Positions 1-8,517 of a stretch of DNA of 50,422 nucleotides are shown one piece after another (the first letter of the stretch is position 1; each line of letters starts with the position of its first letter). The DNA is taken from the NCBI RefSeq assembly GCF_017876095.1, contig NZ_JAGINM010000037.1, positions 1-50,422 on the forward strand, in the 5' to 3' direction. The notes below the pieces were generated by a model. That model was not told the origin of the DNA. It did no database searches and saw only the letters and a list, made by a program, of their open reading frames with translations. The position numbers and the translations under genes were made by a program. This stretch comes from Azospirillum agricola (lineage in GTDB: Bacteria; Pseudomonadota; Alphaproteobacteria; Azospirillales; Azospirillaceae).

Positions 1-16
1 GAAGCCTCATCAGCCA

Positions 17-859
17 TCACGTTTCCACCCAAAGCCGCCTGAACAATGGCCACCTCAGCATCGCACGATTTTCCACCATCTTGACGGACGCTATCTTCGT
101 CTCACGCGGATCACCAATCACGAAGATGCGCCGGTTCTGGTCCTTCGGTATGCGATCGAGCAAGTCATAAGGATCAAACCATGTCTCCGGCTTGGCCAGC
201 CGGGCTTTGGCCCCGTGTGCTTCGAGATAAGCCCGAAAGGCAGATGCTCCAGAGGAGATAATGGCGCATCGCAGGTCGCTGCGGCTCGCCAAGAACTCGG
301 CCACCAACGTTCCTCCGGCGCTGTGTCCACCAAGGGACCACTCGGCAATGCCGTAGCGCTTCTTGAGCACATCGAGGTGAGCATTCATCAACGCCGCTTC
401 CCGAGGGGTGTGGCGGAGATCCCAAAACCGGCCGGAGCTTCCATAGGCGCCTGGGCGGGCCAGAAAGATGAAAGGCACACCGAAACGCTCGGACAACGCG
501 CGTTCCTGCTCAATCATCGCGGTGACGCTGAGTCCCTCCTGATGCCCGATCTGGCTCGGCTTCCTGCCCATGATGTCGCCGTGCATCCAGGCAGCAACAA
601 CGGGGTTGGGGCCCGGGGCGGAGCGTAGCCCGGCAGCATAGAAGCGCAGGCATTCACCCTTGCCGTCCACTTCAACCCAGTTCGCAGTTTCCTGCACCTC
701 CAGCAAAGCGCACGCCTTCCGCGTGAGGACAAGCCCAGCGGCCACGATCGCGTTCGAGAACGCTTCATTGTTCGGGCGCGACTGTGCTGATACCGGGTAC
801 GAAGGCAAGGTGTTGGCAAACCCAAGAATGCAGCCGAAGAGAACTCCCATCAGACGCAT
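17..859 (-). CDS. exported alpha/beta hydrolase, 3' end probably frameshifted
   Basis: The protein has an N-terminal hydrophobic signal-peptide-like segment ending near the SAQS motif and a serine-hydrolase nucleophile elbow, GHSAGG, in its middle. An acid residue is plausible in the VIGDPRE motif. The ATG at 859 is preferred over an upstream TTG because GGGAG lies 9 bases before it. The reading frame stops at 17 without the catalytic histidine that should follow the acid. From about position 90 downward the last 17 or so codons read unnaturally (MLRWPLFRRLWVET), whereas another frame reads AIVQAALGGNVMADEA and stays open to the window edge. I infer a single-base indel near 80-95, real or a sequencing error. 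Base composition is visibly less GC-rich than the T6SS genes, hinting at separate origin. Substrate unknown. Confidence 0.6.
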   Translation of the reverse strand: MRLMGVLFGCILGFANTLPSYPVSAQSRPNNEAFSNAIVAAGLVLTRKACALLEVQETANWVEVDGKGECLRFYAAGLRSAPGPNPVVAAWMHGDIMGRKPSQIGHQEGLSVTAMIEQERALSERFGVPFIFLARPGAYGSSGRFWDLRHTPREAALMNAHLDVLKKRYGIAEWSLGGHSAGGTLVAEFLASRSDLRCAIISSGASAFRAYLEAHGAKARLAKPETWFDPYDLLDRIPKDQNRRIFVIGDPRETKIASVKMVENRAMLRWPLFRRLWVET

Positions 860-946
860 GGCTCGATGCTCCCGATACAAGGGACGATCATTTCTCGGAA
901 GTGCTCAAGACCCGTCAAGTTCGACACCAGACGGATAACCCCGGAA

Positions 947-1690
947 TCAGGGAGCGAGCCAGCTTACCAGCAGGGTGTCGAACCCTTGGGCGGTGGCGTC
1001 CTCCGCCAGCCGCGCGGCCGCGGTGGCATCGTCGCGTGGTCCCAGCGTAACGGTCAGCCAGCCACTGGGGTCGGGAGGGTCGGCGACGACGACGACCGGC
1101 TGGAAGCCCTTGGCCTGTGCTTCGGCCAGCCGGCGGGCGGCGTTGTCCTCCAGCAGGAAGCGTCCGACCGCAACCGAAAAGACCAGCGGCTCGGCTGGCG
1201 GCTCCTTCGGAGCGGGCGCGGGGGCTGATGTGGCGGCTGCCGCAGGCTGGGCTGCCGGGTTGGTGCCCGGTGCCGTGCCCGGCGCTGCGCTGGCCTGCTC
1301 CAGCAGATGGCCGCGCAAGGCCGAGGCGGGCGGACTGGACGGCGGAGCGCCGTAACCGAAACCCTTCACCTTCAGCGGTTTGATCGCCGGCGCCGCTTCC
1401 GGAGCGGCATCGCCGCCCTTGGCCGGTGGGGATGCGGGAGCCGGAGCCGCCGCATCGGGTGCGGGGGCCGTCGGAGCCGCTCCGCCGGAGGCTCCGACGG
1501 GTGCAGGGACAGGAGGAGCGGGCGCCACCGCCGCCGGGGTGCCGTTTCCTGCCTGCGGGGATGCCTGTGAAGATGCGGGAGCGGATGACGACAGGTTGAG
1601 TCCGACCAGCAGCCCCAGCAGGAACAGCAGAGCCCCGAACAGCAGCGTGCCGCCGAGAATGACGGGAAGGGAACTGCGCGGAATTGTCAC
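947..1690 (-). CDS. inner-membrane SPOR-domain protein in the T6SS locus
   Basis: This 247-residue protein has one N-terminal membrane segment (about residues 10-32), a long low-complexity Pro/Ala/Gly periplasmic linker (about 35-160) and a C-terminal domain of about 75 residues matching the SPOR pattern (VAVGRFLLEDNAARRLAE then a second strand-helix repeat). SPOR domains bind glycan strands lacking stem peptides at sites of cell-wall remodelling. The GTG start at 1690 directly abuts the stop of the gene before it and has a GGAAAGGG ribosome site. Its place at the end of the T6SS operon, where no TssL or other gene carries an obvious peptidoglycan-binding domain, suggests it could help anchor the apparatus or act with the adjacent effector candidate. 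That role is inference. Confidence 0.75.
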   Translation of the reverse strand: MTIPRSSLPVILGGTLLFGALLFLLGLLVGLNLSSSAPASSQASPQAGNGTPAAVAPAPPVPAPVGASGGAAPTAPAPDAAAPAPASPPAKGGDAAPEAAPAIKPLKVKGFGYGAPPSSPPASALRGHLLEQASAAPGTAPGTNPAAQPAAAATSAPAPAPKEPPAEPLVFSVAVGRFLLEDNAARRLAEAQAKGFQPVVVVADPPDPSGWLTVTLGPRDDATAAARLAEDATAQGFDTLLVSWLAP

Positions 1691-2404
1691 TCAGCGTCCC
1701 TTTCCGCCGGGTGCGGGAGCAGCGCGTGCCGCTGCCTTCTCCGTTCCCTTGCCTTGCGGCTGCGGAGTCGGCGTCCCCGCCGGTCCGGTTCCAACGGATG
1801 CGGCCTTTGCGGGATCCGGCGATCGGGGGGCCGGCTTGGGCGTGGTGGCGCCCTCCGGCTTGGCCGGCACCGTGGAGGCCCGCTGGTCGGACAGCATGCC
1901 GCGTTGCAACCCCACCCCACCCATCTGAAGTTTCTGCCAGGGCACGAAACGCTCGTCCGGCAGATGGGCCTGTTGGCGGAAGGCGGCCATCGGCTGGTAG
2001 GTGCCGGAATAGTTGCTCCACCAGTCGAGCGAACCGCTGTCAAAACGCACCGTTCCGGCGTACAGCACCGGCCGTCCGGCGGCCAGCCCGGCATGGCCGC
2101 TGTTCGCCGACACGAAGGTGCGGGCCTCGTTGCGGGTGTTCCCCTGGACCCGGACGAAATTGTAGGTGCCGTCCGGCTTGACCCGCAGGTTGCGCTCGGC
2201 GGTGCTCAGCAGGAACTGGTCGCCCTGCATGCGCACAAGCTCGTCGCCGACCTTGCCGCGCTCCGCCTTGCCGCTGCGCAGGGCGTTGAAGGTCGTTTGC
2301 GGCTGCGCGACCTGCCGCTGGATCGCCGGCCCCGGCTGGCGCGGCGACGCACATCCAGGCCAGCTGGGCGGCGGTGGAGCGAAACGCTTCGGCGGAGCGG
2401 ACAT
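1691..2404 (-). CDS. candidate T6SS effector or cargo protein
   Basis: I do not recognise a named family. The 237-residue product has no signal peptide. Its proline-rich N-terminus (residues 1-35) is followed by a compact domain (about 38-172) containing SGHAGLAAGRPVLYAGTV and WSNYSGTYQP, then a Pro/Ala/Lys-rich tail. A motif resembling WxNxSGHYxP recurs, from memory, in C-terminal domains of polymorphic toxins, which together with its position after the PAAR-like gene makes an effector the best guess. The start at 2404 was chosen because everything upstream in this frame is the shadow of the PAAR-like gene and because a clear promoter lies 46-73 bases upstream. The stop abuts the GTG of the SPOR gene. 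No obvious immunity gene is adjacent unless the SPOR or MORN protein serves that role. Confidence 0.6.
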   Translation of the reverse strand: MSAPPKRFAPPPPSWPGCASPRQPGPAIQRQVAQPQTTFNALRSGKAERGKVGDELVRMQGDQFLLSTAERNLRVKPDGTYNFVRVQGNTRNEARTFVSANSGHAGLAAGRPVLYAGTVRFDSGSLDWWSNYSGTYQPMAAFRQQAHLPDERFVPWQKLQMGGVGLQRGMLSDQRASTVPAKPEGATTPKPAPRSPDPAKAASVGTGPAGTPTPQPQGKGTEKAAARAAPAPGGKGR

Positions 2405-2449
2405 CGGTCGGCCTTGCGGTCGATGGTTTGGGGGGCGGGACCTCGCGTC

Positions 2450-2477
2450 ATTATAGCGCCGATGCCTTGAACCGCAA
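2450..2477 (-). promoter_or_regulatory. sigma70-type promoter for the effector candidate
   Basis: On the minus strand TTGCGG (2472-2477) and a perfect TATAAT (2450-2455) are separated by 16 bases. The expected start site near 2443 would give a leader of about 40 bases before the ATG at 2404. A perfect -10 box is rare by chance in such GC-rich DNA. It implies that the genes at 2404-17 can be transcribed apart from the main T6SS operon. Confidence 0.6.
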
Positions 2478-2508
2478 CCGCCGGGCCGTCCGCTGGGGTC
2501 CCGATCGC

Positions 2509-2892
2509 TCAATCCTGCGTCTGGAACTGCCCGGCCATGCTGACGCTGATGGAGCCGCCCCAAGCGCACATGCACTTGCAGCCGTCGTTCAGCGCCGGCA
2601 TGCCGCCGATCAGCACCTGAGGAACGCCGGGCGTCCAGGGCGTGGTGACCGGGATGCAGGGCATCGGCGTCAGCACCCCCATCGCCGCCGCCGTCGCCGC
2701 GATCACCATCGGGTTGGCCGGGCTGTTGCACATGGCGAAGGGCAGGATGTTCATCATCGGAGCAAAATCCATGATGGTCGCGGCCGGCACCCCGCCACAC
2801 ATCACCCGGTTGGTCGGCAGCACCATCAGGCTGCTCGGCGCCGCCCCGAAGCTGCACTGGGTCATCGCCCCCATCACCACCTGAAGCCCCAT
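2509..2892 (-). CDS. DUF4280 PAAR-like spike-tip protein
   Basis: This 127-residue protein begins with a VVMGAMTQCSFG motif and is glycine/methionine/cysteine-rich, with repeated short strands. These are features of the DUF4280 (PAAR-like) family, which replaces classical PAAR proteins as the sharp tip on the VgrG trimer. It lies 12 bases after the MORN gene and close to vgrG, as such tip genes usually do. No extra C-terminal toxin domain is fused, so it would act as a carrier for a separate effector. No classical PAAR gene occurs elsewhere in the window. Confidence 0.85.
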   Translation of the reverse strand: MGLQVVMGAMTQCSFGAAPSSLMVLPTNRVMCGGVPAATIMDFAPMMNILPFAMCNSPANPMVIAATAAAMGVLTPMPCIPVTTPWTPGVPQVLIGGMPALNDGCKCMCAWGGSISVSMAGQFQTQD

Positions 2893-2904
2893 GCCTGCCC
2901 TCCC

Positions 2905-3537
2905 CTACTTGCCGATCAGCCGGGCCAGCAGCGACGTCCTGCCCGGAGCGTCCGGATCGGCGAAGCGCTCCGGCCCCTCCACGACGGTTCCGGCGCGGAA
3001 CAGGCTGCGCTCGGCCGGGCTTCCGCCGGGATGGAATTCGACCACCTCGCCATCCAGCCGGTCATCGGCGTAAAGGGCGCGTCGCCGCAGCGTGCCGTCC
3101 GGACGGTATTCCAGCATCGGCCCGTCCAGCCGGTCGTCGCGGTACTCGGCGGTCATCAGCAGCGCGCCATCCACCGTGAAGCACTCCATCCTGCCATTCT
3201 TGCGCCCGGCGGCGTAGCGCACCACCGAGAGCAGGCGTCCGGCCGGGTCGTAGCCGCGCATCTCGCCGTCGAGCCGGCCGGCGGCGTAGCCCATCTCGGT
3301 CTGCACCCGGCCGTCGCGATAAATGGTCGCCGGCCCATCCGGCTGGCCGTCGCGGTAGGTCATCCGCATCTGCACCGAGCCGTCGGGAGCGTAGGCGACG
3401 AACTCCCCGTCCGGTTGTCCCCCGGCGCCGAGCGTGACCAGCGACAACAGCTGTCCCTCCGCATCGCGGGTCTCGATGCGCGTGGGTTCGGACGGGAACC
3501 CGCTGGCGGGGGGCGTGTCCTGGTTCGTCGGGGGCAT
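2905..3537 (-). CDS. MORN-repeat (YwqK-like) protein between vgrG and the tip gene
   Basis: The 210-residue product consists of about seven repeats of roughly 20 residues with the pattern YxDGxxDGPxxxYxxDG, typical of MORN variants of the YwqK type. MORN repeats form an elongated beta sheet used for protein or lipid contact, and YwqK-like proteins often sit beside polymorphic toxins as putative antitoxins or adaptors. It starts about 10 bases after the vgrG stop and ends 12 bases before the DUF4280 gene, so it is part of the vgrG cargo module. A GTG at 3543 is an alternative start; neither has a strong ribosome site. Adaptor or immunity function is inference. Confidence 0.75.
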   Translation of the reverse strand: MPPTNQDTPPASGFPSEPTRIETRDAEGQLLSLVTLGAGGQPDGEFVAYAPDGSVQMRMTYRDGQPDGPATIYRDGRVQTEMGYAAGRLDGEMRGYDPAGRLLSVVRYAAGRKNGRMECFTVDGALLMTAEYRDDRLDGPMLEYRPDGTLRRRALYADDRLDGEVVEFHPGGSPAERSLFRAGTVVEGPERFADPDAPGRTSLLARLIGK

Positions 3538-3547
3538 CGCCACGGGC

Positions 3548-5563
3548 TCAGTTCAATTGGACCAGCCCGCCCTTCACCGAGGTCATGCCGCCGCCGTCGA
3601 TGGTGGCCTGGGCGCTGCCCTTCACGGTGACGGTGGTGCCGCCCTGGAGCGTGGCGCCGGTGTCGGCCTTGACCGTGGCGCTCATGCCCTGGAGCGTGGC
3701 GTCGCTGGTGGCCTTGGCGGTCAGCGCGGCCGACGAGGTGAGGGCCATGTCCTGGGTCGATTGCACGGTCAATCCCTTGCCGGCCTTGATGGTGACGGCG
3801 CCGCTGGCCGAGATGGTGATGTCGCCGTCCACCGTCAGCGTGAAATCCTTCGACACCGTCTGGGTGAAGGCGTCGCTGTTGGTGCGGGTCTCCGCCCCCG
3901 TCACCGTGACGTCGCGGGTGCCCTTGACCGAATGGGTCTCGTTGCCCTTGGCGATGCTGGAGGTGCGGTTGCCCTCGCTGACGGTCAGCGTGTCGTTGCC
4001 CTTGGTGATGGTGACCGAGCGGTTGCCCTTGTTCAGCGTCAGCGTGTCGTCGGCGGCGTCCACCGTCGTCGTCCGGCCATTGTTGACCAGCACCGTCATG
4101 TCCTTCTGCGCCTGGACGAAGATTTCCTCGGCATCGGCCTTGTCCTCGAAGCGGATTTCGTTGAAGCCGTTGCCACCCTCGGAGCTGTTGGATTTGATCG
4201 TGCTCTTGGTCTGGTCGTCGGTCAGGGTGTAGGGGGTGGTGTTGGTGCCGTTGTAGACGCAGCCGGTGACGATCGGCTGGTCCGGGTTGCCGTCGAGGAA
4301 ACTGACGATCACCTCCATGCCGACCCGCGGCAGGAAGAAGCTGCCCCAGCTCTTGCCGGCCCAGCCCTGCGCCACCCGCACCCAGCAGGAGCTGTTTTCG
4401 TCGTTGCTGCCCTGCTGGTCCCAATGGAACTGCACCTTCACCCGGCCATACTGGTCGGTGTAGATCTCCTTGCCCGACTTGCCGACCACCACCGCGGTCT
4501 GCGTGCCGGCGATGCGCGGGGCCGGCGTCCGGCGTGGCGGGCGGTAGGTGGTGGCGGACGGCAGCGCCGTGAAGCTGTTCTCGTACTCCCGGAAGGTGGC
4601 GCGGTGGCTGACCGCGTGCAGCACCCACTCGGCGTTCAGGTCGCCGCGCGGGTGGCCCGACAGGGTGAAGCTCTGCCCGGCGGTGAAGGCGCGCACGACG
4701 CCGCTCCCCGACAGGCGCTTGGCTCCGGCCTGGAGGGCGGCCAGCCGGATGGCGGCCGCCGCGTCGCCCTGGTCTTTGCTGGTGTAGTTGCCGGGATATT
4801 CGTAGACCAGTGGCGTGCCGGTGACGCTGGCCTTCAGTTCGGTCGCCGGGGTGGTGAAGTTGTAGTCGTCGGCTTGGTAGCCGCCGCTGGTCACCGCCTG
4901 CTCCAGCGAGCAGGAGGTCAGATGCAGCCCGTCGATCCAGTCCTTGCCCCGCGGCAGCCCGAGATAAGGCACCGTCGACGTCCCGGCGATGGCCGCGAAG
5001 GCCGAGGAATCGTCGGCCAGCACCAGCGTGTGGGTGCCTGCCGTGTGCGTGAAGAAATAGCAGATTCCCTCCTCCTCCATCAGCCGGCTGACGAAGTTCA
5101 GGCAGCTCTCGCCATACTGCACGCAGTAGTCGCGGGTGGTGTAGGTGGCGGTCGTCGAATCCTTGAAATCGGTGTAGCCGAGGTTGCCGAACACCGCCTT
5201 GATGATGTCGACGGCGGTCTGGCTCTGATAGATGCGGTTGTCGCTGGCAAGCCCGAGCATCCACAGCCAGGGCCGCAGCTCCGCGACATAGGAGGTCGCG
5301 GTCTGCACGACGCGGGTGCAGATCCCGTCGACGACCCGCTGTGCCCCGTTGCCGTCGGTCAGAGTCACCGTCAGGTGCTGGCCGACGAGCTGCGTCAGGT
5401 CGAGGTCCATGGCGCCGGTCGCCGACTGCATGACCAGCGTGAAGTCGAACAGGTCGGAGACCGTCTCGGTGCCGCTGAACTCGCGCAGGATCAGCGCGTC
5501 CTTGCCGAGCGGCGTGCTGACCGACAGCGAGGCGGAATCCTGGGTCGTCGACTTATCGCTCAT
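3548..5563 (-). CDS. vgrG: VgrG/TssI spike protein
   Basis: The 671-residue protein has the gp27-like N-terminal domain (LREFSGTETVSDLFDFTLVM) followed by the gp5-like OB fold (KEIYTDQYGRVKVQFHWD, CWVRVAQGWAGKSWG, PRVGMEVIVSFLDGNPDQP) and a long beta-helix of repeated VTxTKGN-like strands ending in KGGLVQLN. It forms the trimeric spike at the head of the Hcp tube. No additional enzymatic C-terminal domain is seen, so it is a structural rather than evolved VgrG and probably delivers the neighbouring cargo proteins. The start at 5563 fits the family N-terminus; the frame continues upstream only as a shadow of clpV. Confidence 0.95.
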   Translation of the reverse strand: MSDKSTTQDSASLSVSTPLGKDALILREFSGTETVSDLFDFTLVMQSATGAMDLDLTQLVGQHLTVTLTDGNGAQRVVDGICTRVVQTATSYVAELRPWLWMLGLASDNRIYQSQTAVDIIKAVFGNLGYTDFKDSTTATYTTRDYCVQYGESCLNFVSRLMEEEGICYFFTHTAGTHTLVLADDSSAFAAIAGTSTVPYLGLPRGKDWIDGLHLTSCSLEQAVTSGGYQADDYNFTTPATELKASVTGTPLVYEYPGNYTSKDQGDAAAAIRLAALQAGAKRLSGSGVVRAFTAGQSFTLSGHPRGDLNAEWVLHAVSHRATFREYENSFTALPSATTYRPPRRTPAPRIAGTQTAVVVGKSGKEIYTDQYGRVKVQFHWDQQGSNDENSSCWVRVAQGWAGKSWGSFFLPRVGMEVIVSFLDGNPDQPIVTGCVYNGTNTTPYTLTDDQTKSTIKSNSSEGGNGFNEIRFEDKADAEEIFVQAQKDMTVLVNNGRTTTVDAADDTLTLNKGNRSVTITKGNDTLTVSEGNRTSSIAKGNETHSVKGTRDVTVTGAETRTNSDAFTQTVSKDFTLTVDGDITISASGAVTIKAGKGLTVQSTQDMALTSSAALTAKATSDATLQGMSATVKADTGATLQGGTTVTVKGSAQATIDGGGMTSVKGGLVQLN

Positions 5564-5601
5564 TGATCGCCTTTGGGGGTCGCCTTGGGGGAGGCCGCCG
5601 T

Positions 5602-8244
5602 TCAGGGCGCCCGCGATGCGGGCATGCCGAAGCTGTAGCGCAACGCCCCGGCCCCGTCGAGATCGACATGCACCAGATCGACCCCCCGTCCGTCGGCCAA
5701 GCGGTCGAGCACGCCCGCCGACAGGTCGGGCAGCAGCGTGTTGGTCAGCAGATGGTCGACGGCCCGCGCCCCGGCGTCGGTGGCGGCGCAACGCGCGGCG
5801 ATGTGGGCGACCACCGAGTCGGCGTAGGTCAGCTCGGCACCATGCGTCTCGGCGACGCGGGCCTGGATGCGGGCCAGTTTCAGCCGGACGATGGCATGGA
5901 CGCGCGCCTCGTCGAGCGGAAGATAGGGCACCACCACCATGCGGCCGAGCAGCGCCGGCTTGAAGTGACGCACCAGCTCCGGCCGGATCGCCTCGGCGAC
6001 GCGCCCGGCGGTCAGGCCGCCGCCGCCCTGCCCGGCCAGCCGCCCGATCGTCTCGCTGCCAAGGTTCGAGGTCAGCAGGATGATGGTGTTCTTGAAATCG
6101 ACCGCCATCCCCTCGCTGTCCTCCAGCGTCCCCTTGTCGAACACCTGATAGAACAGCTCCAGCACGTCGGGGTGGGCCTTCTCCACCTCGTCGAGCAGGA
6201 CGACCGAATAGGGCGCGCGCCGCACCGCCTCGGTCAGCACCCCGCCCTTCCCGAAGCCGACATAGCCGGGCGGCGCACCCTTCAGGCCGGAGACGGAATG
6301 CGCTTCCTGATACTCCGACATGTTGATGGTGATCAGGCTGCGCTCTCCGCCGAACAGCAGTTCGGCCAGGGTCAGCGCGGTTTCCGTCTTGCCGACGCCC
6401 GACGGTCCGACCAGCAGGAAGACGCCGGTCGGCTTGCCCGGCTCGCCGAGCCCGGCGAAATAGGTGCGGATGCGCCGGGCCACCGCGTCGAGCGCCGCGT
6501 CCTGCCCGACCACCCGCTCGCCCATGCGGGCGCGCAAGCCGCGCACCGCCTCGACATTGTCGGTCAGCATGCGGCCGACCGGGATGCCGGTCCAACCAGC
6601 CACCACGGCGGCGACGGTGTGGCGGTCCACCGCCACCGGCACCAGCGGGGCGGCGTCCTCCTGCACCAGCTCCAGTTCCAGCCGCAGCCCGTCCAGCTCG
6701 GCCCGCGCCCGCAGATAGGCGGCGCCGTCCTGGTCCGGTAGCGAGTTCTCCAGCGCACGGATGCGGGCGACCGTTTCGGCCTCCTGGGTCCAACGGGCCT
6801 CCAACCGATGGCGCTTCTCCTCCAGGGCGGCGCGCTCGTCGGCGAGACGCTCCAGGCGCTCGGCGTGGTCGTGGCCGGCGGTGCTTTCGCGGGCGAGCTG
6901 GGCGATCTCGGCGGACAGCCCGGCGCTGCCCTGGGCGGCGGCCTGGAGTTCGGGCGGCGGCGACGCCTGCGCCAGAGCGACGCGGGCGCAGGCGGTGTCG
7001 AGCACGCCGACCGCCTTGTCCGGCAATTGCCGGTCGCTGATGTAACGGTGCGACAGCCGCACCGCGCCTTCCACCGCCGCGTCGAGGATGCGGACGCCGT
7101 GGTGCGCCTCCAGCCCCGGCACCAGGGCGCGCAGCATGGAAACGGCGGTCGCTTCGTCCGGCTCGGCCACCTTCACCACCTGGAAACGGCGCGCGAGTGC
7201 GGGATCCTTCTCGATGTGCCGCTTGTATTCGCCCCAGGTGGTGGCGGCGATGGTGCGCAGTTCGCCGCGCGCCAGCGCCGGCTTCAGCAGGTTGGCGGCG
7301 TCGCCCTGCCCGGCCGGTCCGCCGGCGCCGACCAGCGTGTGCGCCTCGTCGATGAACAGGATGACGGGACGGGGCGACGACGCCACCTCGTCGATCACCC
7401 GGCGGAGCCGGTCCTCGAACTCGCCCTTGACGCCGGCACCGGCCTGGAGCAGCCCGAGATCGAGCGTGCGCACCGCGACGCCGCGCAGCGGCGGCGGCAC
7501 GGCACCCTCGGCGACCATGCGGGCGAAGCCCTCGACCACCGCCGTCTTACCGACGCCGGGATCGCCGGTGAGGATCGGGTTGTTCTGCCGCCGCCGCATC
7601 AGGATGTCGATCACCTGCCGGATCTCGGCGTCCCTCCCGACGATGGGGTCGATCCGGCCGGCACGGGCCTGGGCGGTGAGGTCGATGGTGTAGGCATCGA
7701 GCGACGGGGTTCGGGATGGCGTCGTGCCGGACGTTGCGGCGGGAGCAGGCTCCCCGGCCCCCTCCGGACTGCCGCGCAGCAGGTCGGGCAGATCGTCGGC
7801 CAGTTTGCCGCGCGGGATGCGGGCGAGCGGCGGTGCCGCCTCGACCAGCATGCCGCGCAGCGCGTCGTCCTCCAGCAGCGCCGCCAGGATGGCGCCGGAC
7901 CGGATGCTGTGTTCGTCGAGCCTCAGGGACGACACCACCCAGGCGCGCTCCAGCAGACGCAGCAGATGTTCGGAGAAAGCCGGCGTCTGCCGGTTCCCGC
8001 GTGGCAGAGCCTCCAGCGCACGGGTGAGGTCGGCGGACAGGGTGCCAGCATCGACGCCGTAATGCCGCAGCAGCCGCGCCACGTCGCTGTCCGCCATGCC
8101 CGCGAGCTTGAGCAGCAGATGCTGCACCTCCACCGCGAAGTGCGTCTGCACGAGGCAGAGCTGCGCCGCCGTCTCCAGGGCACGCTTGGAAGTGAAGGTG
8201 AGTTTGCCGATCAGAGTTTTTAAGGAGGACATTGGTGGATTCAT
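5602..8244 (-). CDS. clpV: ClpV/TssH sheath-recycling AAA+ ATPase
   Basis: The 880-residue protein has a Clp N domain (residues 5-155), a first AAA+ module with Walker A GDPGVGKT (227-234) and Walker B ILFIDEAH, a short middle domain (about 440-540) and a second AAA+ module with Walker A GPSGVGKT near 610, plus the C-terminal D2-small domain. The TssH-specific middle domain and context separate it from ClpB. It disassembles contracted TssB/TssC sheaths in the cytoplasm. An in-frame ATG at 8232 is an alternative start; neither has a convincing ribosome site. The vgrG start follows 38 bases after its stop. Confidence 0.95.
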   Translation of the reverse strand: MNPPMSSLKTLIGKLTFTSKRALETAAQLCLVQTHFAVEVQHLLLKLAGMADSDVARLLRHYGVDAGTLSADLTRALEALPRGNRQTPAFSEHLLRLLERAWVVSSLRLDEHSIRSGAILAALLEDDALRGMLVEAAPPLARIPRGKLADDLPDLLRGSPEGAGEPAPAATSGTTPSRTPSLDAYTIDLTAQARAGRIDPIVGRDAEIRQVIDILMRRRQNNPILTGDPGVGKTAVVEGFARMVAEGAVPPPLRGVAVRTLDLGLLQAGAGVKGEFEDRLRRVIDEVASSPRPVILFIDEAHTLVGAGGPAGQGDAANLLKPALARGELRTIAATTWGEYKRHIEKDPALARRFQVVKVAEPDEATAVSMLRALVPGLEAHHGVRILDAAVEGAVRLSHRYISDRQLPDKAVGVLDTACARVALAQASPPPELQAAAQGSAGLSAEIAQLARESTAGHDHAERLERLADERAALEEKRHRLEARWTQEAETVARIRALENSLPDQDGAAYLRARAELDGLRLELELVQEDAAPLVPVAVDRHTVAAVVAGWTGIPVGRMLTDNVEAVRGLRARMGERVVGQDAALDAVARRIRTYFAGLGEPGKPTGVFLLVGPSGVGKTETALTLAELLFGGERSLITINMSEYQEAHSVSGLKGAPPGYVGFGKGGVLTEAVRRAPYSVVLLDEVEKAHPDVLELFYQVFDKGTLEDSEGMAVDFKNTIILLTSNLGSETIGRLAGQGGGGLTAGRVAEAIRPELVRHFKPALLGRMVVVPYLPLDEARVHAIVRLKLARIQARVAETHGAELTYADSVVAHIAARCAATDAGARAVDHLLTNTLLPDLSAGVLDRLADGRGVDLVHVDLDGAGALRYSFGMPASRAP

Positions 8245-8517
8245 TCAGGATCTAGAGGGTACAGATCCCACCATTCGCTGCTGGGCATTTTCCAAGATGC
8301 ATTACCGAGGTGTAAAGTCCGTAAGCGCCGCTTTTATGAGGTTCAGCGCCCACGATGCTGCGTGAGATGAAGCAGGCGGAAGAAAATGAGACGTCGTTGA
8401 AGCTGGTTGCAGCACCCGGTGCGGAGCAATAAGCCGGTTTTTATCATTCGGTTGGGGTGGTGGCAGAAGATTTTTCTTCATCGTGCTTCTCGGAGAGGTG
8501 GAGACATTCGTTTTGGC
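8245..8517. other. AT-richer gap upstream of clpV
   Basis: This 273-base gap is visibly less GC-rich than both flanking genes and contains no open frame with coding character. It could carry a clpV promoter. TTTACA (minus strand, about 80 bases before the start) is the only -35-like element I can see, and its -10 partner is poor, so no promoter is called. Confidence 0.4.

Noticed and set aside
3548..5563. Evolved VgrG with a C-terminal toxin domain
   Set aside because: The C-terminus is only beta-helix repeats and ends soon after them.
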